Source: Macropodus opercularis
Taxonomy: Eukaryota > Chordata > Actinopteri > Anabantiformes > Osphronemidae
Length of the DNA: 64,000 nt
Direction: 5' to 3'
NCBI GenBank assembly: GCA_030770545.1
Contig: CM061109.1
Coordinates: forward strand, 1,054,001 to 1,118,000
A model generated the notes under the pieces. The model was not told the origin of the DNA. It saw only the letters and a program-made list of their open reading frames with translations, and made no database searches. Shown here piece after piece: positions 59,179 through 64,000 of the stretch (its first letter is position 1; every line of letters starts with the position of its first letter). The position numbers and the translations under genes were made by a program.

Positions 59179-60506
59179 CTAGAGCAGGCTGTCCAGGTTC
59201 TTCTCACTGCTCTTCTTGCTGTCAGCACCAGCAGCATTAACACTGGCAGGTGGGATGTATTTTTCTTGGTACTGCTGCAGGATGGTGGCGACCTCGTGGT
59301 GCCCAAAGTGCACCGCTTCATCCAAGGGGGTGTTCCCCCATCTGTGCCAAAAGAAATATAAACTATATAACTATATATATACACTTCCTCCATAAGATGC
59401 AACTGTGCAGCAAGTCAGAGCCTCGAGGTGAAGAGAGAAGGGACAGAACTGCTTGATGAGATGCTGGCGTTGAGAAAGACCAAACCCACCTGTCTTTGGG
59501 TTGTGGGCTCACGTGGCAAGCCTCCAGGAGGAAGCGGACCACCTCCGTGTGTCCTGCAAGCAGAGCAGAGGCTGCAGCTGTTCAAAGATCCCATCTGTAG
59601 AATCCCACCCCTTTAAAGTTTGATGTCGCGTTGCAGCCTGAAATATGATTCATCAGCTGCATGTGCAGTATGTCAATACAACGCGTCAAAAAGAAAGTGA
59701 GGTCTGCTCAAGTCCAGTTAAATCTGAGCGTGTCATCCGACAGCTTTGACCGCAGAGCCAGGCTGTTACATAGAGTGTGCGACGCTTTTTCCAGCCCACT
59801 GCTTCTGTTTTTAATGTATAGCATTTGTAGTTTGAATTGAATTTCCACACAGCGAGATCAATAAAGACTGAGCTTATCTTCAAACTGTGTTTTCTGACAT
59901 GCGACTCTAATGTCTTTCACTATGTTTAAGCTGACGCATCTTCCCTTCAGGCTGCAAAGCAACAAAATGTGAATATTCTGTGGGGGCAACTACTGTCTAT
60001 CCACACTGTCCTGCAGGTGATGATGGTGACGTTAGGGTTAAGGTTAGGACCACGCTGGTCACGTTCCTCCAGTGAAGACCTATGTTACGGAGGCAGCTCC
60101 TCCCCTTGGTGTCAGGTGCAAAGATGGACGCTTTTTTGAGTGAATGTGCTAAACTGGGTTGTGCAACAGAACAGTGAACCTCTGACAGGTTCAGTGAAGG
60201 CTGTGTTACCTTCAGCTGCTGCCACATGCAGAGCTGTTCTGGAGTCATAGTCCCTCTGCTCCATGTCCATGGACGACAGAGCGAACCTACAAACCAACGG
60301 AGAGCTTGTTGAATTTCTGTGCCTTGTGTTATCTATGTTGTCCTCGGCTTCACATCTCTGTGCTTCTTTTTGCTGCGATTTCACTTTGCTGCCACTCGAT
60401 GTTACACTTTCATAATAATAATAATGTTGTGTGTGAAGTGTTACCTCCTCAGTGCAGAAACGTCTCCTGTGTAGGCAGCAAACAACAGGTTGACAACAGA
60501 TTTGAC
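59179..60506 (-). CDS. gls: Glutaminase, kidney-type: C-terminal ankyrin-repeat exons (partial)
   Basis: GLS is the mitochondrial enzyme that converts glutamine to glutamate and ammonia. Four exons in transcript order (complement): 60506-60445 (VKSVVNLLFAAYTGDVSALR), 60286-60210 (FALSSMDMEQRDYDSRTAL then HVAAAEG), 59553-59490 (GHTEVVRFLLEACHVSPQPK) and 59341-59179 (WGNTPLDEAVHFGHHEV to the stop after LDSLL). They form the C-terminal ankyrin repeats specific to the long KGA isoform. Phases join correctly. The catalytic domain and transit peptide must lie beyond the right edge, or were not recognised in 60507-64000. Position next to a STAT1-like gene matches the vertebrate GLS-STAT1-STAT4 order and argues against GLS2. 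Confidence 0.93.
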
Positions 60507-63500
60507 CTGTGGAGACAGACAGAGACAAAGAGAGGACAGTTGCAGAAGCACCACAGGTTTACTCCAGCAACTCTACCAGGACCAGCAGCTACAAGCAAAC
60601 TATCAGACTAAAGGATAAGTAGGAAAACTATTCTACGTACTGTTATCACCTCATTGACACAAAGCTACATCTACACAATTACAAAAAGGATTCACAATAA
60701 AATAAGCTACATACTATGAACACAGGACACAACCGCACCAACAGGACTTACCAGCCAACCGGCGCAAACGGTTTCCTATAAGCAACGCTCCAAATAAAGG
60801 ACGACGAGGAACAGACACATTTAAAAAACCAAGACGAGGCAACAGAAATCTGCCGTATTACACGACTGACAGCGTAACAGTGAGGATCACCTCACTGCAC
60901 CGTGACGCATGTGATCCTGGTGAAATGTATTTATTTGGAAATAATTCTTCACGTTAGAGCAAATCAAAGGACACAAGTCTTAAAACTGTGATGAATATGA
61001 AGCTACCAGCAGCAGCTGGTTGGTTCAACACAGGCAGAGAAAAAGCTGCTTTAGTTTAGTTCTGTCCGACAGTCACAAACATTTCAAACATGACCTGGAT
61101 TCACATATGTAAAAACCCCAGATGTATAAAACTGTCAGTTCTCCATATGAAACACACGAGAAGAGAGAAGCAAGGTTTACTGTTTGATTCAGGTGGATGT
61201 TAACATCCAGTTAGTCACAGTATCTGATGCTCTGGCAAAGCAGTTCTGATGTAAAGGTGTTTGTGGTATTGACTGGGGGACAAGGGCAGCGGTCACACCT
61301 TATATTCTTATTTAGGACCTTTGCTGCGGTAGCGTCTGGCCATGCCGAGTACATGGAGGGAGGGGATCTAATTAAATGAACCCGGAAACACGCTGCTATT
61401 AAAGAACAGTTGTCAGTGCAGAAGATGTTACACAACAGCACTTTATTGGATTTTATACATGGAACATAAAGGCAACAAAAATCACTTTAACTGTCATGTC
61501 TGCAAGTCAATTAAAGCAAGACAAACATACAACACAAGTAGAAGGAAGACAGGTTCATATGTTAGTGTTGTCTCCTCCTCTAAGCAGACAGGACAGTCGC
61601 TGAATTACAACCATGTAAATTAAAAAACAAAAAAAATGGTCTTGAGCTTGGAACTGTACAGTTTCATCTGCTCTAGTTTTGGGGATATTCTATGTGAGAC
61701 GTGTAAAACCTTTCTAAATATTGTATTTGGATGTATTTTCTCTTATTTTTAAGCTTTTCTTGAACTCTTTCCTAAGAAGAGACGCTTAAAAACGGAATAA
61801 TATGTAAATGAATATACCGTAGATATTAAACTTTAGAAAACCCTACAATTCCAAGATCACCAAATTGACATGGTAGTGACAGACTTTACATTTATGTGCA
61901 AGCATGTCACAAACATTTATGTGTGAGACGCAAATCAACGCAAAAGATTCAGTGAAGCTAAAACACTCGAATTATATGGCTAAAGAGACTTTTATTATAT
62001 CACACATCACTATGCAAACAAGATGGAGAATGAGAATCAACAGAAAAAAGTCACATACATGAGTTGGACCATCAGTCAGAAGATTTCAACGGAAACACTC
62101 ATATCTGCTTTCAGGAGCCCTTGTGTCATGACTGCACACATTAATATTCAGTGTGACGAACAAGAGCAGTGAATTAGTCACAAACTTCAAGTAATACAGC
62201 TCATCGACCCTTTGATTACACCTCGCCTGGCAATCGCTCCTGACTGGATGCGGGAATGTTCAGGCAGCGTCATGTCAGTACTAATTCACTGTCGATTCAG
62301 AAGCAGCAAAAAGGGCCATGAGACGAGGAAAAACACTGAAGCTGACGCGATGCCTGAGATGAGATACTAATCACAAACCATCCCTCTCAAGAGTGTGTGA
62401 GCTCTGCTTTTTGTTCTGGTCAGTGAATGCTGCTTCCCCGTGGGAGAGGTGACCACCGCTACGGTTCACATGCGCTGCAGTAACCGTGTGTACGCGTGAA
62501 ACTTTCATCCATAGTCGAACGATCACCAGCAAAAAGACCTGATTTAGAAGGTTCTCACTTTTCCTGCACCAAACCGGGAAACGACTTCAACGAGCAAAAG
62601 CTCTGTCACCACACTGCAACCTCTTACTTCAGGCATCGTGTAAAGTGAGCCAACTCGAATTACTGCATCCAAATAAAAACAAATAAAACTCTAAAACCTT
62701 TGTAACATGATAGACAAGACAAGAAAATGATTATTGGCTCCAGCAGCTCGAGTCAAACATGACTCCACCTAACGATCCCCACTACTGTCACATGAAGCAT
62801 CTAAGGCATCTGCTGACGGTAATGTCATTAATGTGCAATTTATTTCCAGACGTGAAATACCTTCAGTGTATATGCTGCACTGATCTGCTGTTGTTGTACA
62901 CACACCTGAAAGCTGATCTCTACATTCAGTACTGTACAGTAAATTACTATTTACTCAAATTAAATCACTAACATGTAAAAGCACATGTGTAGAGCCTTAG
63001 TGGAACCTTACTCAGTCACTCATGTCAAACATACTTTGATTGAGCACTGATGACAATAATGCAGTTTGATAATATTAACTGCAAATACACTTTTGAGTTT
63101 CTCCATAGAAAATCTACAGTCGTAAAATGGGAACCAGATGCAAATTTCTATGTTGCTGGCAGTTTATTATTGGTAATTTAAGTAACATATTCATCTCTGT
63201 TTTTTCATACCATATTTTCCTAAATATTAAATACAAAAAGAATCAAAAGTCTTCTTAATATGTGACTCAGTTTTATATTAACTATATTAACTTCATTTCC
63301 CATCACTGTGACAGATTAGCTTTAACTGCTTGTAGATAGGCAGGACTTTTTAGTCTTACATAGCAAATCCACATCGCTACAGCCAAAACATTTGATAAAA
63401 CAACTCTACGGGCAGAAACGGCAAACATGAAAACATCCCAAACCCTTCCCAAGTTTATCAAGGTCTCTGACAGGAAGCCGTAGCTGTTCACCATCAACAA

Positions 63501-64000
63501 ACCAAAATCTGACTTACGGAGGAGCCCGGTCAGAGTTAGAAACACCTCAATATAAATATATATGAATAGAAATAAATGTCTTGACTCTGCGTTACAGGCA
63601 CTTTTCAGGTAGTAGCACTAAGCATCTTTTCACCAGTGTATCATCGTGAGAGAGTAAACGTACAGTAGGAATTTTGGAATGAAGCCCGTGTGAACTGCAG
63701 ATAAACCATCTGGTTCAACTTTTACACCCGACGCCACATCCAGTCCAGCAGATCTCCATAAAGGCCTCCAGCTTGTGTTTCTGTGGTCAGCAAAGCTTTC
63801 TCTGCTCGTGGTTTAACAACAGGCAGAAACGCTTTGACCTTTACTGCAAAGAACCGATGAACCAGTGGGTTTACTGTTAAAATAACTCGTGGTCCTACAG
63901 TTCTCCTAAACAAGAAGCTGGATAATGGCTGTCAGACAGTTGAAGGTTTAGAGAAGCTTCAAAATGTCGAGCACATACGAGTGGATAAGCAGGCATCACC
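60507..64000 (-). other. gls intron, possibly holding a short-isoform 3'UTR
   Basis: No coding exon is recognised on either strand. A minus-strand AATAAA at 61442-61447 (TCCAATAAAGTGC context, followed by GT-rich sequence) suggests a transcript ending near 61430 upstream of the KGA-only exons, as the GAC isoform of mammalian GLS does. The GAC-specific coding exon was not found and may lie beyond 64000. Much of 61450-64000 is AT-rich. Confidence 0.45.
61442..61447 (-). terminator. Candidate poly(A) signal for a short gls isoform
   Basis: AATAAA on the minus strand, about 1 kb upstream of the first KGA-specific exon at 60506. Confidence 0.45.

Noticed and set aside
63722..63913. Minus-strand open frame considered as the GAC-specific gls exon
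   Set aside because: The sequence does not resemble the GAC tail (no VSPESNED-like or MESLGEKS-like block) and has no clear acceptor.

Overview
The window is from a teleost fish nuclear genome, probably a percomorph. Genes are split into many short exons with GT-AG introns, the proteins match vertebrate families closely, and the repeats are typical of fish: L2-type LINEs, a Tc1-like transposon, a tRNA-derived SINE and short inverted-repeat elements. The gene order slc40a1 - wdr75 - stat4 - stat1-like - gls matches the conserved vertebrate block on human 2q32.

Layout. 1-4250 is intergenic with one L2 3' fragment. 4250-10670 is slc40a1 (ferroportin, + strand), with a perfect iron-responsive element in its 5'UTR. 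It converges on wdr75 (- strand, 21 coding exons, 21848 to 12331), a small-subunit processome WD-repeat protein whose introns hold a SINE and a Tc1-like element. wdr75 and stat4 (+, 23 coding exons, 22908-33022) are divergent across about 1 kb. A stat1-like gene (+, 23 coding exons, 36857-43417) follows.

The main feature is a tandem duplication. 31068-44237 (13,170 bp) is repeated at 44239-57468 (13,230 bp), with one extra base at the join. Each unit holds the stat4 3' end (SH2 domain to stop codon), an L2 element split by an inverted-repeat element, and a complete stat1-like gene. The order is therefore: intact stat4, stat1-like copy 1, a promoterless stat4 3' fragment, stat1-like copy 2. 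The stat4 exons in the two units look identical. The stat1-like C-terminal exons differ by about 17 amino-acid replacements and two in-frame indels, with only one synonymous change. The stat4 fragment's first acceptor is phase-compatible with a donor in stat1-like copy 1, so an in-frame STAT1-STAT4 chimera is possible.

The last 6.5 kb holds the 3' end of glutaminase (gls, - strand): four exons coding the ankyrin-repeat C-terminus of the long isoform, and an upstream poly(A) signal that may serve a short isoform.

slc40a1 controls iron export, wdr75 acts in ribosome assembly, stat4 and the stat1-like genes are cytokine signalling transcription factors, and gls acts in glutamine metabolism. They are linked by ancient synteny rather than by a shared pathway. 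Exon limits were read by eye from splice signals, reading phase and remembered family sequences. Nothing was checked against transcripts or databases.
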